64,000 bases of DNA. It comes from Podocnemis expansa (taxonomy: Eukaryota > Chordata > Testudines > Podocnemididae). The position numbers and the translations under genes are program-made. The notes under the pieces were generated by a model. It was not told where the DNA came from. It saw nothing but the letters and a program-made list of their open reading frames with translations, and ran no database searches. Shown piece after piece: positions 14,101 to 23,229 of this stretch (within the stretch, counting starts at the first letter, position 1; each line of letters begins with the position of its first letter). The DNA lies in NCBI GenBank assembly GCA_007922195.1, contig ML681964.1, forward strand, positions 9,177,310 to 9,241,309, read 5' to 3'.

Positions 14101-17100
14101 TCACATTTAGGAAGAAAACGTGTTTCCCCTCCTATACAAAGTCAGTTGGCTATGGTATCAGGATTTAGCAAAGTCAGTTCTCCCCAGGAAGCAGTAACCT
14201 CAAAATCAATGATAAACTCTGACATGAGAAGCTTCATGCAAACAAAATCAGAAATGTTGATACTTTTGCAAAAGTTTTTCTTAATTGTTCCTATTCAAAG
14301 TCAGAGTACTCTCCATGAAAAAAAAAATCACATTGTGAGGCATCACAGACATACATACAAAGAGAGTAATAAACTATTTGACCAAAACATTCTGTACAGC
14401 CCTTAGATTTCTGAAAACAAATTTTAGCAACCAAATTATTCCGCTTTTGTGATCACTTTTACAGTAGCTGTAGGCTTCTAGAAGAGTTCTTTTAATAACA
14501 ACAGGGAAAACATGGACCTTCCCCTGCTTCCCCTAGTACCATATATTTAAGGCTATGTCTACACTGGCAAGTTAGTTCGAATTAAGGAGGCTTAATTCCA
14601 ACTTTTTTCCTGTCTACATCAGGCTTTTCTTAGTTCAAACTAATGAACGCTTAGTTAGAACTAGTAACTACCACTGGTTAATTCAAACTAAGCACTTAGT
14701 TCGAACTTAGTACAGTGGAGACCAGGAAGAACTCCTAGTTCGAACATAGTAAATTCAAACTAAGGCCAGTTACTTCGAACTAACAAAGTGGGCTAGTTAG
14801 AACTAACGTTAGTTCAAACTAGTTTATGTTGTTAATTCAAGCTAACAAGTTTGAGGTTTGTTCAAACTAAAAAGTTTGAACTAACTTTGCCTAATGTAGA
14901 CATAGCCTAAGTCAATGGCTAATTTTTTAATTTACTTTAATGGAAGTTGGATTGGGCCCCAAACCTAATTAGACAGGTTTCCCCCAGCTTTTAAACTGGC
15001 AATGAGAAAGCATTAAACACCACCTGAGCTTACAGATCTATACATAGTCCAGACAACCACTTCAACCCTTTCTTACCCACTAATATCTCATTCAAACAAG
15101 CTTCCAAGTGTTATACTTACAGAGTACAAAGCTAAGCAATAGGTCAACTGTCAAGGGTCATCACAGCCAGTCCTATAAAGCAGGTAACATTAACCAAGAC
15201 AGAAACCTTACACTAAACAGACGATATAACATCAGCAGCTCCTATTCTCACATGAAATGGGACTCCACCTGAGCACAGGAGTCCACCCTCACTGAGCTCA
15301 TTGCAGGATCTGAAATTACAAAAGCTATGCACAACTAAAGCTTGATGAGAAGCAACTTGGTCCAGTAGAGCTCCAACCTGGGGCTCACGCAACCTGGCTT
15401 CTACGTTTGACTCTAACTTGCTATGTGACACACTTCACCTCTTCACTCCTCCTCTCATCTTTTCTCTCTCTCATTTATTTAGACCAGGGTGGCCAAACTT
15501 ACAGACCTCAAGAGCCACACAAATTGATTGCTTCCAACTCAGACCTGATCTTGTTTGTTTTAAATTTAAAGTGTAGGAGTCCTGTGGCACTTACAGACTA
15601 ACAAATTTATTTATTGCATGAGCTTTTGTGGGAGAAAATCCCACTTCGTCAAACTTTTTGCTTACAGGGGAGCTTACAGAATGGGACCATTCTGTAAATT
15701 CCCCCCTCTTCAAAGCATCAGATGAAGAGGAATTTTCTCCCACTTAAGCTCATGCAATAAATAAATTTGTTAGTCGGTAAGCACCACAGGACTCCCTGTT
15801 TGTTTTACTGAACTAGACTAACACAGCTGCCCCTTTCGAACTTTCAGTTTAGGGTGACAGATCTATGACACCCAAAAAAACTCACAGCTAAACCAACTTA
15901 ATCCCTAACGTAGACTCAGCAAAATCAATAGAAAAATGCTTTTGTCAGCCTAGTTACTGTTACTTTGGAAGGTGGCATTCTTAGAGCAAGGGAAAAGCCC
16001 TTTCCATCACTTTATGCTGCATCTGCGCTTGTGCACCACTACCCTCCCCACAGTGCATACATGGGCTAAGTGTTTGTACAGTGCCAAACTCCATGGGGTG
16101 CCAGTCATCAGAGTTGTGCCCACTACAAATTACCATGATATGTATAAAGAATAAAATCCCATTCTGTTTTATTATGCAGAAAATGTTAAGAGTACGAAAA
16201 TAGAACATGCATAAAGACATATATAGAGCTCCCAATTAAACTTAGTTTACAGCATGGGAAGGTATATACAACCGTAATGATTTTTCCTCCTACTAAATAT
16301 GCATTTATGATTGTAAGTCAAACAGGGCTATTTTCATATCAATGATTACCAAGCTTGCATTCAAATTCTCAGTCTCATGCTGGGTGAAATAAATATTTAT
16401 GAATTCATTCATATGTATAATAGTGTCCATTTCAATGCATAACAAAGCATACTAATGTAAATAGGTTTTTTATATTCATTTTAATTGTATACTATTTTGC
16501 CTTTCTAAAGTAAATTGTGCACTTTAATTCAAGGTTTCAGAGAGCTTTTTTTTTTTTAAAAGTGCTTCACATAGAAAAATGAGGCACATTACATACCATG
16601 TATTAAAATTTATGAAAATGTTTTTTGTAAAAAGCATTTAGAAAGTTGAGCACACAGTTATTTTAATCATCTTTTCTAGTAAGAGTGCCTTGTCTTTCCT
16701 AGGCCCTGCCTTTCCTTTGTATGTGTTCTCCAATATCCTCCATAAGGAAGGGTCCTTTAAAATCTTCCCTTTTTAATCTCCACCAAAAGCCCTGCGCATC
16801 ATAGATACTCTCAAGGGCAGAGTTTTCCAGGGCCTCTCAAAGATGAGCTGGAGGGCATCATTAGAGAGCAACAGAAGCAAGTATGAACAGTCTGCTTCCA
16901 GAGGAGCAGATGCTAGAAGCGTTGTGGAAGTCTTCTATCATGGTAACACTTGTTACCAGATAGGCCCATGCACTTGTGCCTTTGTGCAATCAATCTTTTC
17001 ACTTTCTCTGATCCTTCTAGTGTTATGTCTCTTCAGCGCTAGTCAATGTTCCCTCTTCCTCTGCCACTTACAGTGCCTCAAAGGGTTCTGATTCTAATCA

Positions 17101-20100
17101 AATCCATTCTGCTGACTGCTGTCATGCACACTGGAGTGGGAGGAGAGAAAAATACAAGGACTAGAGAATGTCAAACAGGCTGAATGACAGGCACATTCCC
17201 CGAGCTCTCTAAGGTGAACAACTACACATAGATTTATTCTTTTGTTACAGGATTCACATACGCTTACTGCATGAATGGGAACACTAATTATATACTTCAG
17301 TGATCTGAGGGCTTGCAAAATCAAACTCAAAAATGAATCAAAGATAACGCAAGAAAATTCAAAGTTAATTTCTTCACTGCTGCAACCTCCTGCAAATGTG
17401 ATTCCTTACATAGCCCCATCACTCTGGCACCTGAGCAACTGACAAGCATTTAGCAATAGCAATCTCTCCCTTTCTTCCTTCCCTCTCAGCCTAGAGGAGA
17501 AAAAGGCTTGATTAGTTCACTGGAAACTTATTTGCTTGCTTGCTCGTGTTTGTGGGTAGGAGTGTTATGTCAACAAATTATTACGGGAAAGCTAAATCAA
17601 ATACATTAATTTCACTTTTAATTCTGAAAGCAATCATTCTGTGTTCATTCCTATCCTTGAGGGAGTGATTTCCATCCTCAATTTCAGCTCCCATGGAGGT
17701 TCCCTCTCCTGCCTTCAGAAACCTCTGGCTCTTTTATGGCCCAGATTTTCATTGTTCTGGTGACTGCAGGTGTTAAGAAGAGCCATGGCTATATAGAGAA
17801 TAAGGAATCTCTCAGGTAACCAGAGTCAATCTTCCTGAGGCTTTGACTAGACACGCTGCTCTTTTAAAGTCTACTGGATTGGTGGACTGTTAGTATATCC
17901 CACGTATACCCAGAAGACTAAAAGATTATGCCCTGTAAATTCAGAAACAGCCAATAAGTTAGAGGTATTTTTTTTAAGATGTCTCCACACGGCACCAAAC
18001 ACACATCCATCCTGCTGTTTAAGGCTCCCATAACACCAGGTAGTGTTACATATTCCTCCGTAATCCTGCTTCAGCATATACACAGACATGAGCACTTAAC
18101 CCTGGGCAGTAAGGCTGTCGGCTTTATCACTGTCCAACTTAGCTCAATTTCCAAAGGGATAGCCGTGATAGTCTAGTCCAGAAAAAAACAAAAAAACAAA
18201 CAAAAAAAACCAAGGAGTCGTGTGGCACTTTAACAGATTTATTTTTTGCATGAGCTTTCGTGGGAGAAAATCCCACTTCGTCAGATGCTTTGAAGATGGG
18301 TTCACCTGACGAAGTGGGATTTTCTCCCATGAAAGCTCATGTGAAAAATAAATGTTAGTCTTAAAGTGCCACACAACTCCTTGTTTTTTTTCAGCTTAGC
18401 TCAGTTTTCTTTTTCATGTTCACCTCACTAATTCTAGCCATGCTTCTCAATATTGAAAACAGGGGTGGCCAAACTTATGGAACTCAACAGCCACACAAGT
18501 TGATTATTAAACCTTCAAGAGCCGCACTGAGGCATATAGCCATATACTTTTACCTACTAAATTGATTTGCTGACATTCTTCCGCAAGCTGCATTTTTTAT
18601 TCAAGAGCCACTTGTGGCTCCCAAGCCACAGTTTGGCCACGTCTGATTGAAAATAATTAACATGAGCAAAATGCTCACAAGAGGTGGCGGCTTAAGGACC
18701 GCAAAATCTAAATTAGCCTATTTACCCATAAAAACAACATCAATGCCAGCGTCAGCTTCTCTGAAATGCCTAAATCAGGGGTCTCAAACTCAAATCATCA
18801 CAAGGGCCGCATGAGGACTAATACAGGGCTGCAGGAGGACTAGTATGTTAGCCTGAGAGCCGCACCACTGAAAGCTTTTCATATACCAATATTGCAAATA
18901 TTGGTAATGATAGTCTTGTTGCAGGCTGCAGAAAATACCTTTAGGGGCTGCATGTGGCCCATGGGCTGCATGTTTGAGACCCCTGGCCTGAATTATGACC
19001 AGCAGGGATAGCTTTTAGGAGTTGGGAGGGTGCACTCACTCCTTTGCACCTCTGCCAAGACTGTGGAGAAGAGTGCCAGTTCCAGCAGTGGCTTTTGTGA
19101 TGCCAACAGCTCCCTCCTGAGAAGCAAGCTGAAATGACCAACAGCCATCTGATGCTAAAAACATTTGCTCCCTGGGTAGCAAATGTTTTTTAAAGATTAA
19201 TAAAATCGAGAGCTTCCAGGCGCTCCTCGAAACGTGACTCTCCCGGCCTCTTTTCTCCATTGCAGAAGGGGGGGGGCTCTTTAGGACTGAGCCCTGGCAC
19301 AGCTCCCCCACGCCTGGCTGCTGGGCTGTGACCTCCTCACATTACTGATAATCCAGCAAGACACTGTTTTTGTCAGCCAGAGGCCGCAGAGGCAACAAGG
19401 CGAAGTCCCCGCCTCCTTCAGCTGTCATGCTGTCAAAACAAAGGCGCTGCTGCCAAGCTCAGGGCCCGGGAATGCAGCTGCGGATCCCAGCACCCACCCT
19501 GGCCCTGCGCACCCACTGCAGAGACATCTGGATGCGCCTGGGGGAGGGGGCCGCTTTCGGGGGGGGGGGGGGCGTGGCTGACCTTAAAATAACAAGGCAG
19601 CGCCAGGGCTTGTCCCGCCGCCACGCCTGTGTTTAGCGCCCCCAAACCCCCAGCGGTGACAAGGGCTGGGCTGCGCGGCTGGCCTCCCCCGCCACGTGCC
19701 CGGGCTGCGCCCCCCCCCCCAAATGTCCTCACACCCGGGCTCTCTTCGCCGCCCGCCGCCTCTTCCTGCCGCTCAGGGCGGCCTGCGAGCGGCCGCGCGA
19801 GCCGCCATGCGCGCGCACGAGCGCGGAGGGCGGAGCCAGCCCCAGGCGGGGGGCGCAGGTTGCGCGGCTGGGGGCGCGCGCCGCGGTACCTTGCAGGCGG
19901 AGTAGACGCCCAGTTTCTCCAGCTTCTTGGCCCGCGGGGCGGCGCGCAGCTGCGCCTTCTTCCCCGCGCTGCGGGCCGAGCCGGGCCCCGCGCCGCTCCC
20001 CGGGCTCTCGGCGGAGGCGGCGCGGGCCGGTCCGCAGGCAGCCAGCCCGCCCGCGGCCGGGGAGCCCTGCTGCAGCCCCCCGGCCCCGCCGCCGCCGCCT

Positions 20101-20138
20101 CCCGCCGCCGCCGCCCCGGCCCCGCCTGCCTCCGACAT
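8014..20138 (-). CDS. KAT2B: KAT2B (PCAF) lysine acetyltransferase, first two coding exons only
   Basis: KAT2B is a GNAT-family histone acetyltransferase of the SAGA/PCAF co-activator complexes. It acts in the nucleus on histone H3 and on non-histone factors such as p53. The visible coding sequence is join(20138..19890, 8140..8014), 125 full residues plus one base of codon 126. It covers the low-complexity Gly/Ala-rich N-terminus and the start of the PCAF N-terminal domain. The bromodomain and acetyltransferase exons are off the left edge. The junction reads ...GVYSACK|AEESCKCNGW..., which matches my memory of mammalian PCAF exactly. The conserved run KKLEKLGVYSACK separates this from a GC-rich shadow frame. 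The close paralogue KAT2A is less likely because the MSEAGGAG start is KAT2B-like and the neighbours PP2D1 and RAB5A are those of KAT2B. Confidence 0.95.
8141..9338. other. KAT2B intron 1, right of exon 2
   Basis: Ordinary intronic DNA begins with the C-rich acceptor tract (GGGAGGGGG on the plus strand, 8143-8151). I see no further exon, RNA gene or intact transposon in it. Confidence 0.55.
9339..9592. mobile_element. Harbinger-like MITE
   Basis: The left terminus GGCTATGTCTACACC is mirrored at the right by GTGTAGACTAGGGC. The same terminal sequence is found on the elements at 14551 and 29904. The interior is unrelated to those and has no coding capacity. The 3-base flanks are TCA and TTA, an imperfect target duplication. 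Confidence 0.6.
9675..9741 (+). mobile_element. SINE-like repeat fragment, GAGTCCTGTGGCAC family
   Basis: It contains GGAGTCCTGTGGCACTTAAA followed by GACTAACATGGCTACCACTT, which is the family core followed by an inverted head segment. It is a short, rearranged copy in KAT2B intron 1. Confidence 0.65.
10079..10315. mobile_element. hAT-type MITE carrying a SINE-tail insertion
   Basis: It starts TAGAGCCCTGCACGGAT and ends ATTTGCAGGGCTCTA, which are inverted repeats. It is flanked by a perfect 8-base duplication GCTATCTG at 10071-10078 and 10316-10323, diagnostic of hAT transposition. Its arms carry repeated GGATATCC-like words. Inside it, about 10160-10262, lies a second element with GAAGGGACCTCATGAGAC and GGGGTTTGAACCCAGGACC. 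That element matches the CR1-tailed tRNA-Val SINE at 55415-55560, so it is a nested insertion. Confidence 0.85.
10822..11074. mobile_element. Harbinger-like MITE, GTCTCAGAGCCC subfamily
   Basis: The left end GGATATGTCTACACTGC and right end GCATTGTCGACACACC are imperfect inverted repeats of the TGTCTACAC type. The interior has CAGAGTCTCAGAGCCCAG on one arm and related inverted CAGACTCTGAGATC further on. A relative of the same subfamily is at 56483-56770. Non-coding, in KAT2B intron 1. Confidence 0.6.
11075..12480. other. KAT2B intron 1, unique-looking DNA
   Basis: AT-rich intronic sequence. I see no exon, RNA gene or recognisable repeat. Confidence 0.55.
12481..13003. mobile_element. hAT-like element, GC-rich interior
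   Basis: It is flanked by a perfect 8-base direct repeat ACCCATAC at 12473-12480 and 13004-13011. The element begins TAGGGATTTA and ends GGTTACCCTA, a short inverted terminus (TAGGG/CCCTA). The interior from ~12545 is GC-rich with repeated words such as GGCTCCACATCTCCCC and CAGCTGTGGCTA, and has no transposase. The terminal repeats are short, so the class call rests mainly on the 8-base duplication. Confidence 0.6.
13296..13688. mobile_element. hAT-type MITE, GTTCTCA/GAGAACCACTG termini
   Basis: The left end CAAGTGATTCTCAG and right end GGTTGAGAACCACTG are inverted repeats typical of the CAGTGGTTCTCAACC hAT group. The interior is AT-rich and shares blocks with the element at 28499-28837 (GTAGCCTGTTGTAAAAC, AATATAAATATTATA). 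The flanking 8-mers are similar but not identical. Non-coding. Confidence 0.78.
13689..14550. other. KAT2B intron 1, unique-looking DNA
   Basis: Intronic sequence in which I see no exon or clear repeat. One plus-strand open frame of 86 codons (14146-14406) has no recognisable homology. Confidence 0.5.
14551..14907. mobile_element. Harbinger-like MITE built of TTCGAA palindromes
   Basis: The termini GGCTATGTCTACACTGG and CTAATGTAGACATAGCC are inverted repeats, flanked by a TAA duplication (14548-14550 and 14908-14910) as in PIF/Harbinger elements. The interior consists largely of repeated variants of the palindromic word TTAGTTCGAACTAA in both orientations. No coding capacity. Located in KAT2B intron 1. 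Confidence 0.82.
14908..15484. other. KAT2B intron 1, unique-looking DNA
   Basis: Intronic sequence without a recognisable exon, RNA gene or repeat. Confidence 0.5.
15485..15571. mobile_element. Truncated hAT MITE, CAGGGTGGCCAAAC family
   Basis: It begins CAGGGTGGCCAAACTTACAG and continues CCTCAAGAGCCACACAAATT, matching the first part of the complete element at 18460-18645. The right half is missing. The break lies close to the adjoining fold-back SINE at 15572. Non-coding. Confidence 0.7.
15572..15842 (-). mobile_element. Fold-back SINE (inverted arms of the GAGTCCTGTGGCAC family)
   Basis: Arm one starts GGAGTCCTGTGGCAC at 15576 and runs to a TCCCACTTCGTCA block near 15651. Arm two is its inverted complement, from a GATGAAGAGGAATTTTCTCC block (~15721) to CCACAGGACTCC at 15784-15795. 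Each arm carries the TTTATTTATTGCATGAGCTT block. A head segment (inverted TTAGTCTAGTTCAG) follows at ~15800-15840. The ~60-base loop has its own small inversion around AGAATGGGACCATTCT. As pre-mRNA of KAT2B intron 1 it would form a long imperfect stem. Confidence 0.8.
15843..18151. other. KAT2B intron 1, mostly unique-looking DNA
   Basis: AT-rich intronic DNA. A TCAATGTTCCCTCTTCC word near 17042 resembles the end of the CAATGTTCCC repeat family at 7411, but no matching second end was found. I see no exon or RNA gene. Confidence 0.5.
18152..18394 (+). mobile_element. Fold-back SINE with one enclosing target-site duplication
   Basis: The head (AGCCGTGATAGTCTAGTCCAG) is followed by an A-rich linker. 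Arm one is 18211-18284 (CAAGGAGTCGTGTGGCAC through CCCACTTCGTCAG), then a ~21-base loop, then arm two 18306-18383, the inverted complement ending GTGCCACACAACTCCTTG. The whole unit is flanked by CTTAGCTCAATTTC (18138-18151) and CTTAGCTCAGTTTT (18395-18408). This ~14-base near-duplication implies that both arms were inserted together. It is in KAT2B intron 1. Confidence 0.85.
18460..18645. mobile_element. Complete hAT MITE, CAGGGGTGGCCAAACT family
   Basis: 186 bases with termini CAGGGGTGGCCAAACTT and AGTTTGGCCACGTCTG, flanked by a perfect 8-base duplication ATTGAAAA (18452-18459 and 18646-18653). The body carries GAGCCGCACTGAGGCATATA and GAGCCACTTGTGGCTCCC. Related copies are at 15485, 25167-25517 and 37609-37763. 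Non-coding. Confidence 0.9.
18776..18985. mobile_element. Complete hAT MITE, CAGGGGTCTCAAACTC family
   Basis: 210 bases with inverted ends CAGGGGTCTCAAACTC and GTTTGAGACCCCTG. The flanking 8-mers GCCTAAAT (18768-18775) and GCCTGAAT (18986-18993) are a one-mismatch target duplication. The interior includes AATATTGCAAATATTGG and GGGGCTGCATGTGGCCC. A second, heavily interrupted copy is at 25019-25685. Confidence 0.88.
18986..19599. other. Intron 1 DNA next to the KAT2B CpG island
   Basis: GC content rises steadily towards the island. Two G homopolymers lie at about 19266-19274 and 19559-19572. No exon or RNA gene recognised. Confidence 0.5.
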
Positions 20139-20560
20139 GCCGGCCGGAGCCGCGCGCCCGCCAGCTCCCTCCGTGCCCGGCTCGGTGCGCCGAGCGCTAG
20201 ACCCTCCCCTTCCCCGCTCCGCTCCGCCGCCGGCTGCTCCCCGGGGGAGGGACTGGCCGCGCCGCGGGCGGCCCCTCTGGAGCCGGGAGGCGGGGAGCTG
20301 AGACGCCCTGACTGCCCCGGCCCGCGGTGCGGAGCCCGGCGCCAGCCTCCCTCCTCCGGGCGCGGCGCCCGGCACGGCCGCCTCAGCTCGTCCGCGCCCA
20401 GCCGGCCCCGCACTCACTGCAGGGCGAGTCCCGAGTGTTTCTTCCTGCCTAGCCCGACGCCTCCCGCCGCAGCCGCCATCCCTGCCCGGCCACCTGCTAG
20501 CTACGGCCCGCGGCCACCCGCCGCTCCCCACGGGGCACGGGCACCGCTCAAACCGAAAGG
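19600..20560 (-). promoter_or_regulatory. KAT2B: CpG island and probable KAT2B promoter
   Basis: About 1 kb of very GC-rich DNA with dense CpG dinucleotides surrounds the KAT2B start codon at 20138, in contrast to the AT-rich sequence on either side. GGGCGG-type (Sp1-like) boxes are frequent, and I see no TATA box at a convincing position upstream of 20138. This is the usual architecture of a broadly expressed vertebrate gene. The exact transcription start cannot be placed by eye. The island could also drive antisense or divergent transcripts towards PP2D1, which starts ~19 kb away in the opposite direction. Confidence 0.85.
19890..20138 (-). CDS. KAT2B: KAT2B coding exon 1
   Basis: It encodes residues 1-83, starting at ATG 20138-20136 (MSEAGGAG) and ending in Lys83 at phase 0. 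The splice donor is AAG|GTACCG, with GT at 19889-19888. The first ~55 residues are Ala/Gly/Ser/Pro-rich, including a run of six Gly (residues 13-18). Residues ~60-83 are the conserved KKAQLR...KKLEKLGVYSACK segment. The low-complexity part appears shorter than in human PCAF, as I remember that sequence. The exon is embedded in the CpG island and is very GC-rich, which creates long overlapping open frames on both strands that are not genes. Confidence 0.95.
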
Positions 20561-20896
20561 GACGCCGTCCGCAGCCAGCAGGACATGTTTGTTAGCCGCG
20601 GTGGTAGGAGAGCCAAAAGAATCGGGGGCTCACTTTGGACTGCTTCGGACTTGAAACCCATTGCCCTGGCACAGCACTTCGGGGCCTCGCTGGAGGCTGG
20701 CTTTACAAAATTACAGCCGCAGCCAGTGCTCAAGCAGTGCGTGCATGTGCGCTTCTTTATATACAGCCAGGCGGAATCTATAGTCAAATCGACTTAGGAG
20801 TGAATAGATCACTAAAACAAGTCAGCAGAGTGATATTGTGTATTGCACCCAACCGAGCATCACAGACCCCAGAAACTGAGAGTTAAGGTTCAATTT
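20561..20896. other. Upstream flank of KAT2B
   Basis: GC content falls from the island to average. Open frames on both strands here continue from the island and resemble no known protein. No repeat or RNA gene identified. Confidence 0.4.
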
Positions 20897-21130
20897 AGAA
20901 GAAATGAAGATATTTTAAGGGCTGGAACTACTTAAGGCATCCCNNNNNNNNNNAGAAGAAATGAAGATATTTTAAGGGCTGGAACTACTTAAGGCATCCC
21001 GTCACCCTAACGCCAATAAGTAAACATGCCGTGTAAGTTAAGGTTAAATTTAGAAGAAATGAAGATATTTTAAGGGCTGGAACTACTTAAGGCATCCCAT
21101 CACCCTAACACCGATAGGTAAACCTGCTAT
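20897..21130. repeat. ~98-bp tandem repeat interrupted by an assembly gap
   Basis: The word AGAAGAAATGAAGATATTTT starts at 20897, 20954 and 21052. The spacing between the last two is 98 bases, and the shared unit includes GGGCTGGAACTACTTAAGGC and CATCACCCTAACACC-like text. Copy one runs into the gap at 20943 and copy two starts at once after it. Copies two and three differ by a few substitutions. The array lies ~0.8 kb upstream of the KAT2B start codon. Confidence 0.9.
20944..20953. other. Assembly gap (10 N)
   Basis: A run of exactly ten N, probably a placeholder of arbitrary length. The sequence resumes with the same tandem-repeat unit that precedes it, so repeat copies are probably missing or collapsed here. 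Confidence 0.98.
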
Positions 21131-21191
21131 GTAATAGCCACGTAGTGGTGAATTGTAAGTGTTTTTGTTCCTTGGCTAGATTAGACAAAAG

Positions 21192-22319
21192 TAGTGGTTC
21201 CCAACCAGTGTGCCAGGCCACACTGGTGTGCCACAGCAACAGCCAAAGTGTGCTGCAAGCATCCCCAAGAGCTGGAGTTAAAGTTCCCTCCCTGCTCAGC
21301 CCAGCTACCTAGGCTGTGCAGGGCTGGGAAAAGGCAGGGATTAAAGTAAAAAGGAAGGCACCCCCTATTTTTAGGCAGGCAGCATTCTGGCCCCCTAAAA
21401 ATAGAGGCAGGCAGTAGAAATGGGGAGTTCCGGGGGTCCCCCTAAAAATAGCAGAAGCAGCCAGAATGCAGAGTTCTGGTGGCTCCACCTTAAGCCCAGC
21501 CAGCAGAGAGCTGGAGAAGGCTGGGAGAGTGTGAATCTCCCCCTGCAGGGCAGAGCAGCTTGTGTCAGCCAGCCTGCAAAGAGCCCATGTAATTTGGGGG
21601 GGGGGACAGGTCTGTGTGTAGCGGAGGTGGGTGGGCAGTGGCTTTGTAGTGGGCTTGTGGGGTGGCTGTTTTGGTGCGGGGCTGTGGGACAGGGTGTAGC
21701 TGGGGGCTGGAGGCCTAGTTCTGGCCCCTGTACTGATGGGAGGGTCCATCACAGGCAGCAGCAGGATGAGAGGGGAAGGACGGGACCCACTGGGGTGGGA
21801 GGGAGCAGCAGTGGGGTGAGGATTTGCCCTGGGTGGCAGGGAGCCACTGTGGAGAAGGGGGAAGTGGGTGCTGCACCATGCTCCCCTGCCCTACCTTCCC
21901 ACTCCCCAGGTTCCCCCTGCCCCCAACAAAGCCAGTCTTGTTCTCCCTTCCTCCCTTCTCTCTCGCCAGCCTTGTGCTCTTCCCCGTATGGCTGCCCTTG
22001 TCCTCTTTTGCCACCCTGGCTCTGCGTTGCTCCCCGCACTCACTCCTGCCACTGCATGTGGCTCCTGACCTCCCATTTTGCCCGCCCCCCCCCGCTCTGC
22101 TACCCCTACTACATCGGATAGCAGCATTTCCAAAACACTGTGCCATGGTTCATGAATATTTATAAGCAACTTAAGTTAATTTGCATATTAATGAGTTTCA
22201 TGGGTTTTTTTGTTTTGTTTTGTGGGGGTCTTTTTTGTTGTTTTTTTAATGGTGGTGTGCCTTGAAAAATGTGAAGGTATCAAGGTGTGCCATGGCAGAG
22301 AAAAGGTTGGGAACCACTG
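21192..22319. mobile_element. hAT-type element, GTGGTTCCCAACC termini, 1.13 kb
   Basis: Ends TAGTGGTTCCCAACC and GGTTGGGAACCACTG are inverted repeats. The flanking 8-mers GACAAAAG (21184-21191) and GACTAAAG (22320-22327) differ at one base. Both ends carry GTGTGCCA-type subterminal words (CCAGTGTGCC, AGGTGTGCCATGG). The 1.1-kb interior is GC-rich, with open frames of up to 233 codons that have no transposase motifs, so it is non-autonomous. The last ~200 bases are T-rich. Confidence 0.85.
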
Positions 22320-22362
22320 GACTAAAGGCTTGGAAGGCCTGTGTCAGCTGGATAGGCATAGA

Positions 22363-22920
22363 CAGGGGTTAAAGTATAATTTGGCGGGCCCTGGAATCCT
22401 AATCGGGCAGGCCACCTTCCTGCATGGGTAGGTTCCGCTCCTGCACATCTGGGCCCCCTTCAAGCACCCCAGCTACTGGCCCCAATATCCATTCCCTGTC
22501 CCCTAAATCCACCCCCGGTGCCCAATACCCCCCCCCAAAATCCACCCCCAGCTCAGGCACCCCCAGTACTCCCTAGTGCCAGGTGGGTTGCCCCCACACT
22601 CACGGGCAGTGCACTGGGCTAGGAAACTCTGCAGTCTGCGCATGCGCAGGGGAGCCTGCCCCCCTGCTCTGCCCACCACAACACATGGCAGAATGCCCTT
22701 CTGGGGCCTGCTATATTTAGGGGCCCAGCACTCAGGCCCCTAAAAATAGAAAATGGAAGCAGAGCACTGTGTACCAGGTCCGGCTATTTTTCAATGGTGG
22801 GCCCCGGAATGCAGTGTTCCAGCACCATTTTCTCTTTTTAGGGGGCCTGTAACACTGAACCCCTGAAAATAGTGGGTCCCAAACTGCGTTCCAGGCTGTT
22901 CCGGCTCACTTTAACCACTG
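22363..22920. mobile_element. hAT-like element, GGTTAAAGT termini, copy 1
   Basis: The left end CAGGGGTTAAAGTATAATTT and right end CTCACTTTAACCACTG are inverted repeats. The flanking 8-mers GGCATAGA and GGCCTGGA match at six of eight positions. The interior is GC-rich with repeated GGGGCC...CCTAAAAATAG words. A sister copy is at 32677-33172. No transposase. Confidence 0.75.
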
Positions 22921-23229
22921 GGCCTGGATATCTTCTAAGCAGCTTATCTGACTAATTCCAATATTTCAGGGAATGTTCTAGGCATCGGTAGATAGTTCCT
23001 TGCTGATTTGAGGGAAAACCAGAAAGGGTACAAGGGCATGAGGAAAAGGAAGGCTGGACACTACCATCTGTTTAGCAGAGCTGCAGCATTAGGCATTTCT
23101 GCAATTGTCTGTAGATCAAAGATCAGGTTAATGTCAAGGGCCGAATTTACACCTTACATATCCCTAAACACAACATTTTCAGTACCTCTCTGAATGGGAA
23201 GGTGATGGGGAAAGAGGAGCCAGCTGGGC
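22921..23229. other. Intergenic DNA
   Basis: About 300 bases of unremarkable sequence between repeats. Nothing recognised. Confidence 0.4.

Noticed and set aside
19433..20654. Very long open frames on both strands (326 codons minus, 341 codons plus, 252 codons minus) across the CpG island
   Set aside because: Stop-poor GC-rich DNA gives long frames in all phases. Only the 83-codon segment ending in GVYSACK is a real exon, with a matching donor and a second exon. The other frames are Ala/Arg/Pro-rich and resemble nothing.
20897..21130. CRISPR-like or other prokaryotic repeat array
   Set aside because: The unit is ~98 bases with no short repeat/spacer alternation. It is an ordinary tandem duplication in vertebrate DNA.
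21420..22121. 233-codon plus-strand open frame
   Set aside because: It lies wholly inside a hAT-type element bounded by inverted ends and an 8-base duplication. It has no transposase motif and is Gly/Ser/Pro-rich from composition.
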